From Myxococcales bacterium (GTDB taxonomy: Bacteria; Myxococcota_A; Polyangia; Polyangiales; Polyangiaceae): 41,653 nucleotides of DNA. The stretch is from the NCBI GenBank assembly GCA_013297655.1, contig JAAFHV010000029.1:1-41653 (forward strand). Reading direction: 5' to 3'. Positions 1-8,601 of the stretch are shown here, piece after piece. The notes below the pieces were generated by a model. The model did not search any database and was not told the origin of the DNA. It worked only from the letters and a program-made list of their open reading frames with translations. Position numbers and translations under genes: made by a program. Position 1 is the stretch's first letter, and every line of letters begins with the position of its first letter.

Positions 1-318
1 TCACCTCCCGCGTACGCCAAAGCCGCGAACGAAGAAGGGCCGCTCGTCGTGCTCACCGTGCGTATCGACCTGTCCGGTGCGTTCGACGATCCGCGCTTCT
101 TCGAGGCCGTTTGGGGAACGAATTGGGGAACCAAGGTGCTCGGGGTGAAGCTGCGCCCACCTGTCGATTGGAAAGAAACTGGCGCGCTCGTCGGCGAGAG
201 CTATCGCCTCTTGGCGCCGAAGAAGCTCGTCGCGACGCTCGCTCGTCGAGAGCGCCGAACCACCGAAGCATGCACCATACATGCGCCATCGAAGCCCATC
301 GTTCGACGGGGCGCATAG
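1..318 (+). CDS. 3' end of an unrecognised protein gene (5' end outside window)
   Basis: Frame 1 is open from the first base to a TAG at 316-318, giving a C-terminal fragment of about 105 residues. The segment with WGTNWGTKVLGVKL and RPPVDWKETG reads like folded protein rather than shadow coding, while the last 25 residues are basic and look like a tail. I do not recognise the family. A GTG at 49 could in principle be a start, but the frame is open upstream and nothing looks like a ribosome site there, so a truncated gene is more likely. A minus-strand frame over the same bases has a less protein-like composition. Confidence 0.5.
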   Translation, partial: SPPAYAKAANEEGPLVVLTVRIDLSGAFDDPRFFEAVWGTNWGTKVLGVKLRPPVDWKETGALVGESYRLLAPKKLVATLARRERRTTEACTIHAPSKPIVRRGA

Positions 319-425
319 AGAAAGACGCGGTCCGCCCGCGCGAAGCGTCGCATGGCTCGCGCTCGCCGCAAGCGCGTCCCAGCGTCGCGATTGTCGTCGC
401 GTCGCCGTTGGGGCATGGTGCGGAG

Positions 426-905
426 GTGAGCGAAGAACCGGAGAGCGAAGAAGAAGCGACGACCGAACCGCAGGACGATCGACGCTGGCACGCCGAAGGC
501 TGGCTCGCGGTGGTCTTCAAGAACGAGGACGACGACGGCTGGGCCGTGAGCATGACCCGCGACGGCGAGCCCGAGCCCACGATCGTGGTGCCGTGGACGA
601 TGGGCCGCGACAAGAAGAACCCGAAACCGCTCGATAAAGGCGGGTTCACCGTGCTCTTGAAGAACGCGACCGAGACGCGACGCCGCACCGAACAGCAACG
701 CCACGCGCGCCTCCACAAGTCGGTCGAGATCACCTCCGGCGACAAACGCGTTCGTGTCGAGCTCGACATCGTAGAGGACGAGGACGATCCTCACGCCTGG
801 CTCTCCGCCCACGCCGACGGCGAGCAGATCGCGCGCGCGCGGGTGGAGCCTTCGTTCAAGCTCACCTCGAAGTCGGCCGCAGCGTGGCTCGAGGGAGAGT
901 CGTGA
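426..905 (+). CDS. hypothetical protein, 159 aa
   Basis: The frame runs further upstream, but the earlier part is Arg/Ser-rich shadow-like sequence. The GTG at 426 is the likely start; it opens an acidic stretch of repeated Glu, and no well-spaced Shine-Dalgarno is visible (a GGAGG overlaps the start). The body has plausible beta-rich segments (WLAVVFKNEDDDGW, GGFTVLLKNATETRRR, KRVRVELDIVEDEDD). There is no signal peptide or membrane segment. The function is unknown and no family is recognised. It lies about 100 bases after the preceding partial gene, in the same direction. Confidence 0.55.
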   Translation: MSEEPESEEEATTEPQDDRRWHAEGWLAVVFKNEDDDGWAVSMTRDGEPEPTIVVPWTMGRDKKNPKPLDKGGFTVLLKNATETRRRTEQQRHARLHKSVEITSGDKRVRVELDIVEDEDDPHAWLSAHADGEQIARARVEPSFKLTSKSAAAWLEGES

Positions 906-1085
906 GCGTTGGCTGAGTCTTGAGCGACGCGCCGCCACGTTCCAGGCTCGTCGCATAGCGCACCCCACACCGAACGACGCCCGTAAACGCTCAGTGGCCA
1001 CGGACGACGGCCGGTTAAAACGCGCGCGATGGTCGTGCAAGAAGAAGCGCCGCGATCGCACGCAGAGCGCCCCCCTCGCCTCGTG

Positions 1086-2132
1086 TCAGAAGCCCTTTTT
1101 GCTCGACGCAGGGGGCGGACCGGGGGTGAGCGAGCGCCTCACCGCGAACAGGGCCGGCTTGATCCACGCGCTCTGACGCTTCTTCTCTTCCGGGAAGAGC
1201 GCGTCCAAGAGGGCGCTCACCCTCGCAGCGAAGTTGTCGGCCTGGCGCTGCGCGAGGAACGCGTCCAAATCGGCGCCGAACGCGCGCGCCGATGGATAGC
1301 GATGCTCGCGGTTCCGCTCGAGCGCGCGTGTCACGATCGGGACGAGCGCGGCGGGCACGTCCGGGGCGTGCTCACGCACGTCGGGGATGTTCCCGCGCTG
1401 CACTGCGCGGAGCGTGTCCGCGTCGTCGTCGCGGCGGAAGAGCCGGCGCCCGGTGAGCATCTCCCACAGCGTGGTGCCCAATCCGAAGACGTCGCTCCGG
1501 CGGTCGAGCGGGAGCTGCATGATTTGCTCCGGCGACAGATACGGCAGCTTGCCCTTCACGATCCCCGGCGCGCTCTTCGTGCTGCGTCCGAGAACCCGCG
1601 CGAGCCCGAAGTCGAACAGCTTGATCTCGCCGTTCCACGTGAGAAACACGTTTGTCGGGTTCACGTCGCGATGAACGAGGTGGAGCGGCTCGCCCTCTTG
1701 GCTCTTGAACTCGTGCGCGTACTCGAGCGCGTCGGTGATGCGCGCGCAAATGAACGCGGCGATCTCGGGGTGGATCCGCAACGTGCGCGCGACGCAGGTG
1801 TCCCACACCGCGGCGAGGGTGGTGCCGAGCAAGAGCTCCATCGCGATGAACGCGTGCTCGTCCGCCACGTCGACCTCGTAAGTGCGCACCACGTTCGGGT
1901 GCACGAGGCGCTGCAGCAGATCGCCCTCGTCGACGAACATCCGCAAAATCTCGGGATCGCGACGCAAATCCTGGCGAATGATCTTGAGCGCGACGGTGCG
2001 AGCGATGCTGCCCTCCGACGTGCACGCGAGGTACACGGTCGCCATGCCGCCGCCGGCGATCTTGGACACGATCTCGTAGCGACCGATCCTCGTCGGGCGG
2101 TACGGGGTTGGCCGCGATGGTGGGCTAGCCAT
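1086..2132 (-). CDS. Ser/Thr protein kinase, cytosolic
   Basis: A 348-residue Hanks-type kinase. The Gly-rich loop IAGGGMATVYLA is at about 25-36, the ATP-anchoring Lys in VALKII at about 50, the catalytic loop HRDVNPTN at about 154-161, DFGLA at about 174, and an activation-segment SPEQ follows. The loop Lys of the usual HRDxKPxN is replaced by Asn; substitutions here are common in myxobacterial kinases, and the essential Asp, Asn and both metal-binding residues are present, so activity is plausible. There is no transmembrane segment or sensor domain; the last 60 residues are basic. It lies 52 bases downstream of the giant TPR gene on the same strand and may be its partner, which is inference from position only. 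Confidence 0.93.
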   Translation of the reverse strand: MASPPSRPTPYRPTRIGRYEIVSKIAGGGMATVYLACTSEGSIARTVALKIIRQDLRRDPEILRMFVDEGDLLQRLVHPNVVRTYEVDVADEHAFIAMELLLGTTLAAVWDTCVARTLRIHPEIAAFICARITDALEYAHEFKSQEGEPLHLVHRDVNPTNVFLTWNGEIKLFDFGLARVLGRSTKSAPGIVKGKLPYLSPEQIMQLPLDRRSDVFGLGTTLWEMLTGRRLFRRDDDADTLRAVQRGNIPDVREHAPDVPAALVPIVTRALERNREHRYPSARAFGADLDAFLAQRQADNFAARVSALLDALFPEEKKRQSAWIKPALFAVRRSLTPGPPPASSKKGF

Positions 2133-2184
2133 GATGAAAGACTACGTGCTTCGTCGGGAAGCGGCTACTTCCACGCGTCTCGTC

Positions 2185-5100
2185 TCACCCTCGGATCGCG
2201 CTCGACGTCGGGCCGCCGTCGGCCAAGTTCACGCCGACGGCCTGGCGCAGGTCGGCGTACAAATCGCCTGTCGCGAACAGGTAGAGCTCCCCGAGCTTCT
2301 CGCGCGGCGTGAGGTCGCTCGGGCCCTGCGGCTCGGCGGAGACCGCGCGCTTCGCGATACGCACGTCTTGCGCGAGCAACAGGCCGACCCGCATGCTCGA
2401 GATGTCCGCCGCTTGGCTCCAGCGCCGAACGTCGAGCTTCCCTCCCTCCGCCTGCGCCACGCTCACGGCTTGGTTCACCGCGGCGCGCTCGTCGTCCGTC
2501 ATGACTTGGTAGAGGGCGCGGTCGAGCTTCTGCGCCGCCGGGTCCGAGCCTCGCTCGCCGAGGCCCACGCGCACCGCCGTCGCGAGCATGCTCGTGAGCT
2601 CCGACACGGCGGGGAAGAAGCCACGCGCCGCGAGCTCGGGTCGCTGCTCGGCGAGCCGTTTGCCCACCAGGTACGGGAGGATCGTCTCGGTGCCGGCGAG
2701 CGACTCGGGGCTCACCAGCATCGCCCCGTACGGAAATTTCGCCGGTGAAAATGGGAGGTTACGCGCCGAGCGCGCCACGAGGAGCTCGGGCCCCACGCAC
2801 GCCAAGATCTCGCACGAGTCGGAGAAGGTCTGGCGGATCGTGTCGGCGTGGCGGGTGAGCTGGCGCGTGAGCGGTTTACCGAAAGAGGCCATCCGCTCGT
2901 CGGGGCTCATCGCCGCTTCTTGCATCCGGCACACCGCCGGCGTCATCCACGCGAAGATGCTCGTGAGCATCGGATCGAGATCGCGGTGGTAGAGGTGCGA
3001 GGCCCACGCCTCTTCCACGAGGCTCCCCGGGATCACCCCGAGGGCGAACGGCGGGTAGTCGGCGAGGAAGCGCGCTTCTTCTTCCGTCGGCGCGCGAAGC
3101 TCAGCGAGCACCTGCGCGGTCGAGAGCGCACGATCGAACTTCGCTTGGCGGAGGAACACGCCATAAAGCAGCTCGTAGCTCTTTCGGTCGTACGGATCGC
3201 GCTCGAGATCGGCGCGCAGCAGCGTGACGGCCTTGTCGAGCTCGTCTTGGGAGATCAGGATCTCCACCGCCGCGCTCTTCACCATGCTGTCGCCGGGCTT
3301 CACCCGCTTCGCGCCCTCGAGCGCCTTCGCGGCGAGCTCGGCGTCGCCGAGGCGATCCTTGTATACCTGCGCCAAGTTGCGGAAGAGCGTGAAGACGAGC
3401 TCGTCGTCGCCGTCGTCGCGCACCCGCGCGATCATCTTTCGGTACGCCTTCTCCATCCCCTTGAAGTCGGAGATGTCGTCGAGGGCGCGCGTCTGCGCCT
3501 CGAACGCGTCGAGCCGTGTCTTGTCGGCGTCGAGGGTCTGGTCGTAGAGATCGGCCGCGCGAGCCTTGTCGCCGAGCTTGTCGCCGACGATCTGCGCGAA
3601 CGAGAACAGCGCCTTCGCGCGTCGCTCGGGCGTCTCCTGCACGCGCACGATCCGCTCGAGCACCTCCGCGAGGCGCGCCCATTCGTCGAGCTCCCCGAAG
3701 AGCCACATCGCGGTGTGGAGGAGCCAGTGGTCGTCGGGACGAAGCAAGAGCGCCTCTTCCACCACCGGTCGTGTAGCCGGCAAATCGCCGAGCGAATGAG
3801 ACAAAATCTCGATCGCCGACACGAGTGCGGCGTAGCGCGCGTCTTCCGAGGTCTCCACCCGCGAGAGGCGGATCTTCATGTCCGCCGCGCGCGCCAAATC
3901 TCCCGTCGCGACGAGCGCCTCGGAGAGCACCTCGAAGAGCGCGCGACCGTCGCCCGGCACCGGACGCTGCCCCGTCGCCTCCGCGTCGCCGTCGTCCGCG
4001 CCGTCGAGGACACGGAGGAGCACCTCCACCGCGCGCGCGTTCTCGCCACGCGACGCGAGCAGCTTTCCGAGCTTCGCGAGCATGTCCGGCTCGAGCTCCG
4101 CCGAGCGCACCAGCATGCGCTCGAACGCGACGTCGGCGCGAGGGCCGAGGGGGCTGTCTGCCGGCGCACGCGACATGATCTCGATGACGTCGATCAAGGG
4201 CTGACGCTCGTGCGGGAGCGCGTCCATCGCGGCGACACACGCGCCGAGAGCCTTCGCCAAGTCCCCGAGACCAATCGCAATTTTGGCCGATGTGCGTAGG
4301 CGCCCGTAGAGGAGGCCGCTGTCACGATCGCGCGAAGCAGCGGTGACGAGGAGCTCGCACGCGGGGAGCGCCTCGGCGAAGCGCCCCTCCGCGACGAGGG
4401 CATCGAGCACGGCGGTCGCGGCGCGCTCGTTGGACGGGTCGGCGCGGAAACCGGCGTCGTATGCGGCGGTCGCGGCGGCGTCGTCCCCTGCCCGCGCGTG
4501 CTCGGCGCCGAGCTCGACCCAGAGCTGCGCCTTCACCCGTTGCGACTCGGTCGCTTCGATCCGCCCACGGAGCGCCGCGATCGCGCGCCCCCCGTCGCCG
4601 AGCTCGCGCGCGATCCGCTCGAGGCCCTCCCACGCCGCGGCGCACGAGGGATCGTCACGCGTGGCGCGCTCGTAGTAGCCGCGCTGCGCGAGCGGCTCGT
4701 CCAGCATCGCCGCGATCGCGAGGTACTGCTGCGCGCGCTTCACCGGATCTTGAAGGATGTCCGCGAGCCGTCCGCGGTAGTCGGCGAGGGCGTGCGGATC
4801 TTGCATCCGTTCGGCGAGCTTCGCGGCGCGGGTGAGGTACGTCTCGTTCGTCGGATCGGCGTCCGTCGCGCGGCGGAGGTTGTCCGCGGCCGACACCTGA
4901 TCCCCGAGCTTCGTCTCCGCGATATCGGCCGCGAACGCGTAGGCCTCGCCCTGCTCTCGCGGCGTATCGGCGGACGCACCACGAAGGCCCGCCGCCTCCA
5001 CCAGACGCGGAAAATCGCGCAGCGCGAGGTAACACTTCTCCAGGGAAATTCGCGCCTCGCGGTGGCCCGGCACGAGCTGCAGCAGCGTGCGCAACACCCC

Positions 5101-7743
5101 CGCCGCCTCTTCGCGTTTCAAGAAGCGCTTCTCGAGGAGGTCGGCGAGGCGCAGGTGCGCGTCGATGCGAAGCTGCCCTTTGGCATGGGCGATGAGCTGC
5201 TTCAGCGACCACTCCACCTCGGCGTACCGATCGAACTTCTGGGCCGAGCGCTCGAACGAAAGGAGCGCGGCCACGTTCGTGGGATCGATCTCGATCGCGG
5301 CCTCGAAGTGGCGGATCGCCTCGCTCGGGATGCGCTGCGCCTCGCCGACCGCGATGTGGAGCGCCATCCGCTCACGCGGGAGCCGGGTGCGCTCGAGCGC
5401 GCGCTGGAGCATCTCGAGGTGGCCTTGGTGATCGCCCCGTGCGCGCGCGGCGTTCGCTTTCCGCACGAGCAGCACCGGGTGCGACGCGTCTGCCCGTTCG
5501 AGCTCGCTCACGTAAAAACCGGCCGCGTCGGGGCGCCCGATCGGGCCTTCGTACCAGCGGATGGCGTTCGCGAGGAGAGCGATACGCTCGGACGGACGCG
5601 CGTTCCCGAGGCGCTCCATCGTCATGTCGATGAGGGCGGGGAACTTGTCGAGGCGCGTGGCGAGGCCCTCGAGGCGCTCGACGATTTGTGGGTCGTCCGG
5701 GGTCGAGCCGTACGCCTCGAGCATGCCGTCGAAGGCCTGCGCGAAGTCCGACATCCGATCTTCGAGGACGCCCGCGAGGCGAAGCAGGAGGCGCGCGCGC
5801 GGCACCGGGCTCGGGGTGCGATCGAGGCGCGAGAGCAAGAGCTCGCACAAGTCTTCCCACCGCTGCTGGTCTTGGAGCGCGCGCTCTTCCGGGTCGGCCT
5901 CGCTCTGCCAAACCGGCGCGACCTTGACCGACGATTTTGGCTGATAAGAATTCGAGACGAGGAGCGCCGTGTGCGATCGCGGAGCCTCCGCGATCGCGGC
6001 CGATGCCTCGAGCGACACGAGCTCGGGCTCTCGCGCGTGGCCGTGGTCGCGCGCGGAATCGGGAGGCTCGAGATCCTGGTCGTCGTGTCGGAGGTCGTCT
6101 TGATGCTCGGGTGCGTACGAGCGGGCGTGCGGCGACTCGGAGGACACCGCTTGCGGCCACGCGGACGGTGGCACCGCGGTCTCCTGCGGGGTGTACGCGC
6201 TCTCGTCCGGAGCGGGAGGCACCTCGGTGCGCGACGAGGGATCGTCGTCGGGATCGTCGAAGTGCGCGCGTGCTGACTCGTCGGCAAACGACCGCAGCGA
6301 ACGTAGCGACCTTTGCGGGTCGGTCGCGAGGTCCTCCGGGTTCGAGTAACCCCTCATTTCAGCTAGGGATTTCGAGGGATCGGTGGCGAGATCCTCCGCA
6401 GCTCCGTAGCGGTCGCCCTTCATCGAAATCGAGGGCGCGAACGCTGGATCGAACGCGCGGCGCTGGCCGGTCTCGAGGAGGTTCATCGCGCCGGATCGGT
6501 TCGGATCGAACGACTCGAAATCGCCGGTCGTGAGGAGGAAGTCCTCCGGCTCCTCGCGCACCTGCGACGTACCCGGGTCGGGGTCGTCGACCGAGTCGAC
6601 CTCGTCGCTCCCCGTGCGCTCGACGAGGAGCTCGTTCGACAAGTCCTCCGCCGCGAGCGACGGCTCGTAGGCGATGCGCCCGTTCCGATCACGCGGCATG
6701 AGCCTCGGCACGATCGTGTTCGGCTCCGCGTCGATCTCCGCGTCGATCTCCGCCTCGATCTCGGCGGGGCGTCGGCCCGGCATCGGCACGATCGTCGCGT
6801 CGTCGATCCGCGCCTCGGTGGGGGGCTCGGAGTCCGGATCGCGCGGCATGATCCGCGGCACAATCGTGGGCTCGTCGAAGCTCACGGACACCGGCGCGCG
6901 CGCGGCTGCGATTTCGGACGTCGCCCACGGGTCGGCGTACGGCTGCCGAGCGGGCTTCACGTGCACCACCTCGATCGCGCGCTCCGGCACCTTCGCGAAC
7001 GCCACGCCATCGACCGAAGCGCGCTCGGGCGCACGAGGCGGACGAGCCGCGCTGGAGACCACCTCGTCGAGGAGCTCGCCCGGGTTCCAGTTCCCCGACT
7101 CTCCCTCTTGAATCGTCACCTTCGGGGCGGCGTAATCCATCGGCGCCGCGTCGGTTCGGGCCGGAAAGTGGGGCTTTGCGGGAGGGAACTGCGGCTTCGC
7201 GAGGGCGAACGGCTCCGCTTCGCTCTCTTGTGGCTGAAGCCCGCGCTGCGTCTCGCGCGCCATCGAGGGGATCTGGAGGTCGTTCGCGGTGTGCTCGTCG
7301 TCCGCGAAGGAGGAGCGCACCGGCGGTTTCCGCGGATAATCCATGCGGGTCATGGAATCCGGGCCCGGCTCGTCGACGCCGATCGCGGGCAACGCTTCGC
7401 TGTCGACGATCTCGTCGCGCGCGTCGCGCGGAAGCTTCACGGGCTCGTCGTCTCGACGCGACGCCCGCGCCTGACGGCGGAGCGCCTCGAGGTCGAGCTG
7501 GGCGGTGGCTTCGTCGTCGTCGTGCGCTGCCAAAAGAGATCCGACCGGCGGTGCGAGGACGTGGGGGTCGCACGGGATCGCGCGACCTTTGGGGGAGCCC
7601 GCCTGACCCCACGAAGATACCATGGGCAGAATCGGGGGGCCGAACAACGCGGGGAAACGATCCGCCATCTGGCGCGGCTCGCTGCGTTTTGTGCCGCGAA
7701 CCCGCCAACGGCCCTCGTCGCCGACCACGGACGGCCCTAACAC
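2185..7743 (-). CDS. giant acidic/TPR-repeat protein
   Basis: Up to 1,852 residues. Roughly the first 600 are low-complexity, acidic and Pro-rich, with internal repeats: three copies of a TIVPR(I/L)MPRD-like unit, the run AEIDAEIDAE, and two copies of a unit around EDLATDP. From about 620 to 1,500 are degenerate tetratricopeptide helical repeats (for example AIRHFEAAIEIDPTNVAAL), which normally mediate protein-protein contacts. About 300 further residues at the C-terminus match nothing I know. There is no signal peptide or membrane helix. The start is uncertain: GTG 7743 has AAGGGGAA just upstream, while ATG 7668 and ATG 7623 are in frame and lack ribosome sites. A scaffold role, perhaps with the adjacent kinase, is inferred. 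Confidence 0.85.
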   Translation of the reverse strand: MLGPSVVGDEGRWRVRGTKRSEPRQMADRFPALFGPPILPMVSSWGQAGSPKGRAIPCDPHVLAPPVGSLLAAHDDDEATAQLDLEALRRQARASRRDDEPVKLPRDARDEIVDSEALPAIGVDEPGPDSMTRMDYPRKPPVRSSFADDEHTANDLQIPSMARETQRGLQPQESEAEPFALAKPQFPPAKPHFPARTDAAPMDYAAPKVTIQEGESGNWNPGELLDEVVSSAARPPRAPERASVDGVAFAKVPERAIEVVHVKPARQPYADPWATSEIAAARAPVSVSFDEPTIVPRIMPRDPDSEPPTEARIDDATIVPMPGRRPAEIEAEIDAEIDAEPNTIVPRLMPRDRNGRIAYEPSLAAEDLSNELLVERTGSDEVDSVDDPDPGTSQVREEPEDFLLTTGDFESFDPNRSGAMNLLETGQRRAFDPAFAPSISMKGDRYGAAEDLATDPSKSLAEMRGYSNPEDLATDPQRSLRSLRSFADESARAHFDDPDDDPSSRTEVPPAPDESAYTPQETAVPPSAWPQAVSSESPHARSYAPEHQDDLRHDDQDLEPPDSARDHGHAREPELVSLEASAAIAEAPRSHTALLVSNSYQPKSSVKVAPVWQSEADPEERALQDQQRWEDLCELLLSRLDRTPSPVPRARLLLRLAGVLEDRMSDFAQAFDGMLEAYGSTPDDPQIVERLEGLATRLDKFPALIDMTMERLGNARPSERIALLANAIRWYEGPIGRPDAAGFYVSELERADASHPVLLVRKANAARARGDHQGHLEMLQRALERTRLPRERMALHIAVGEAQRIPSEAIRHFEAAIEIDPTNVAALLSFERSAQKFDRYAEVEWSLKQLIAHAKGQLRIDAHLRLADLLEKRFLKREEAAGVLRTLLQLVPGHREARISLEKCYLALRDFPRLVEAAGLRGASADTPREQGEAYAFAADIAETKLGDQVSAADNLRRATDADPTNETYLTRAAKLAERMQDPHALADYRGRLADILQDPVKRAQQYLAIAAMLDEPLAQRGYYERATRDDPSCAAAWEGLERIARELGDGGRAIAALRGRIEATESQRVKAQLWVELGAEHARAGDDAAATAAYDAGFRADPSNERAATAVLDALVAEGRFAEALPACELLVTAASRDRDSGLLYGRLRTSAKIAIGLGDLAKALGACVAAMDALPHERQPLIDVIEIMSRAPADSPLGPRADVAFERMLVRSAELEPDMLAKLGKLLASRGENARAVEVLLRVLDGADDGDAEATGQRPVPGDGRALFEVLSEALVATGDLARAADMKIRLSRVETSEDARYAALVSAIEILSHSLGDLPATRPVVEEALLLRPDDHWLLHTAMWLFGELDEWARLAEVLERIVRVQETPERRAKALFSFAQIVGDKLGDKARAADLYDQTLDADKTRLDAFEAQTRALDDISDFKGMEKAYRKMIARVRDDGDDELVFTLFRNLAQVYKDRLGDAELAAKALEGAKRVKPGDSMVKSAAVEILISQDELDKAVTLLRADLERDPYDRKSYELLYGVFLRQAKFDRALSTAQVLAELRAPTEEEARFLADYPPFALGVIPGSLVEEAWASHLYHRDLDPMLTSIFAWMTPAVCRMQEAAMSPDERMASFGKPLTRQLTRHADTIRQTFSDSCEILACVGPELLVARSARNLPFSPAKFPYGAMLVSPESLAGTETILPYLVGKRLAEQRPELAARGFFPAVSELTSMLATAVRVGLGERGSDPAAQKLDRALYQVMTDDERAAVNQAVSVAQAEGGKLDVRRWSQAADISSMRVGLLLAQDVRIAKRAVSAEPQGPSDLTPREKLGELYLFATGDLYADLRQAVGVNLADGGPTSSAIRG

Positions 7744-7746
7744 TTC

Positions 7747-7760
7747 CCCTTACGTAAGGG
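7747..7760. promoter_or_regulatory. perfect 14-bp palindrome, putative operator 1
   Basis: CCCTTACGTAAGGG is a perfect dyad. It lies directly before a good -35 hexamer (TTGACG, 7763-7768) of the ISC operon and directly upstream of the GTG at 7743 of the opposite gene. A related site occurs at 7805-7818. It is a candidate binding site for the MerR-type regulator encoded next door; that link is inference. Confidence 0.55.
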
Positions 7761-7762
7761 TC

Positions 7763-7795
7763 TTGACGCACCGGTCCTGGTTCGCTACCTAGATC
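7763..7795 (+). promoter_or_regulatory. putative promoter of the ISC operon
   Basis: TTGACG at 7763-7768 matches five of six -35 consensus bases. No strong -10 lies 17 bases downstream (TACCTA at 7786); CTAGAT or TAGATC at 7789-7795 would need a spacer of 20-21. A strong -35 with a weak or over-spaced -10 is typical of promoters activated by MerR-family proteins, which fits the adjacent regulator. The transcription start was not determined. Confidence 0.45.
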
Positions 7796-7804
7796 CAAGC
7801 CTCA

Positions 7805-7818
7805 CCCTTACGTGGGGG
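7805..7818. promoter_or_regulatory. degenerate copy of the palindrome, putative operator 2
   Basis: CCCTTACGTGGGGG shares its first nine bases and the final GGG with the palindrome at 7747-7760, 58 bp upstream. Its G-run also serves as the ribosome site for the ATG at 7825. A protein bound here could block transcription or translation of the operon's first gene. Confidence 0.45.
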
Positions 7819-7824
7819 TTTCCC

Positions 7825-8601
7825 ATGAGCATCCGCCTTCCCCTCCTCCAGAGCCTCTCCAGCCTGCCCTTGCCGCCCGAAATGGCGCAGGACACGTGCG
7901 GCGCGGCGTCCGGCCAGGCGAGCGGCCCCATGTTGCAAGTGGGGGATCTCGCTCGTGAATGCGGAAAAACGGTCCGCGCGATTCATCTCTACGAAGAGCT
8001 CGGGCTGCTCACCCCGCAAGGCCGCTCCAAGGGTCGCTACCGCCTCTACGCGAGCACCGCGGTCGTTCGTATTCGGTGGATCGGGAAGCTCCAAGACATG
8101 GGCTTCAGCCTGACCGACATCCAAAGTCTGGTCCGCGATTGGGACGACCAACGCTCCGCGGCGCGCACCATGGCGAAGATGCGCGAGCTCTACGCGAAGA
8201 AGCTCGCCGAGACGCAGGCCCACATCGAACGCCTCAAAGATCTCGAGCGCGAGATCGTGAGCAGCATCGACTACCTCGACGCATGCGACGTGTGCGATCC
8301 GGAGCGCCTCCTCGCTTCGTGCACCTCGTGCGAGCACCACGCCCACGGCACCACCGTACCGGAGCTCGTATCGGGCTACAGCGTGGCGGCCGGCACCCCG
8401 ATGCCCACCGGCTCGAGCCCCGCCCTCCCTGGACTTTCGAGCCCATCGCTCCCTACTCCCTCCTCGTCGTCGCCAACGTCGTCGCCCCCGTCGGGGCACG
8501 CGATCGACGCGCTCTCGACTTCTCCCACCGCGGGCCGACGGAAATCCGTCCTTATCTCACGGCCCGCACCGCCCGCACCGCCCCCGCGAGACATCCCATG
8601 A
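7825..8601 (+). CDS. MerR-family regulator with four-Cys motif, first gene of ISC operon
   Basis: 258 residues. A MerR winged-helix DNA-binding domain spans about 37-105 ([24 protein letters not shown], then GRYRLY), followed by a dimerisation helix at about 110-150. Next comes C154-x2-C157-x8-C166-x2-C169 with His at 171, 172 and 174. From about 190 on the tail is Ser/Pro-rich. A Cys cluster after the dimer helix is where SoxR and other MerR proteins bind their metal or Fe-S cofactor, so this is a plausible Fe-S or metal sensor. It occupies the position of IscR but is not an Rrf2 protein. ATG 7825 is chosen because GGGGG precedes it; ATG 7930 lacks a ribosome site. Its TGA overlaps the iscS ATG (ATGA). 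Confidence 0.88.
   Translation: MSIRLPLLQSLSSLPLPPEMAQDTCGAASGQASGPMLQVGDLARECGKTVRAIHLYEELGLLTPQGRSKGRYRLYASTAVVRIRWIGKLQDMGFSLTDIQSLVRDWDDQRSAARTMAKMRELYAKKLAETQAHIERLKDLEREIVSSIDYLDACDVCDPERLLASCTSCEHHAHGTTVPELVSGYSVAAGTPMPTGSSPALPGLSSPSLPTPSSSSPTSSPPSGHAIDALSTSPTAGRRKSVLISRPAPPAPPPRDIP

Noticed and set aside
903-993. TGAGCGTT / AACGCTCA inverted repeat at the end of the 426-905 gene as a terminator
   Set aside because: Eight-base arms with a 75-base loop and no T-run; it could be chance.
7959-8597. Extended 621-residue start for iscS
   Set aside because: The extra 213 residues are another frame of the MerR gene; the conserved N-terminus starts at 8598.
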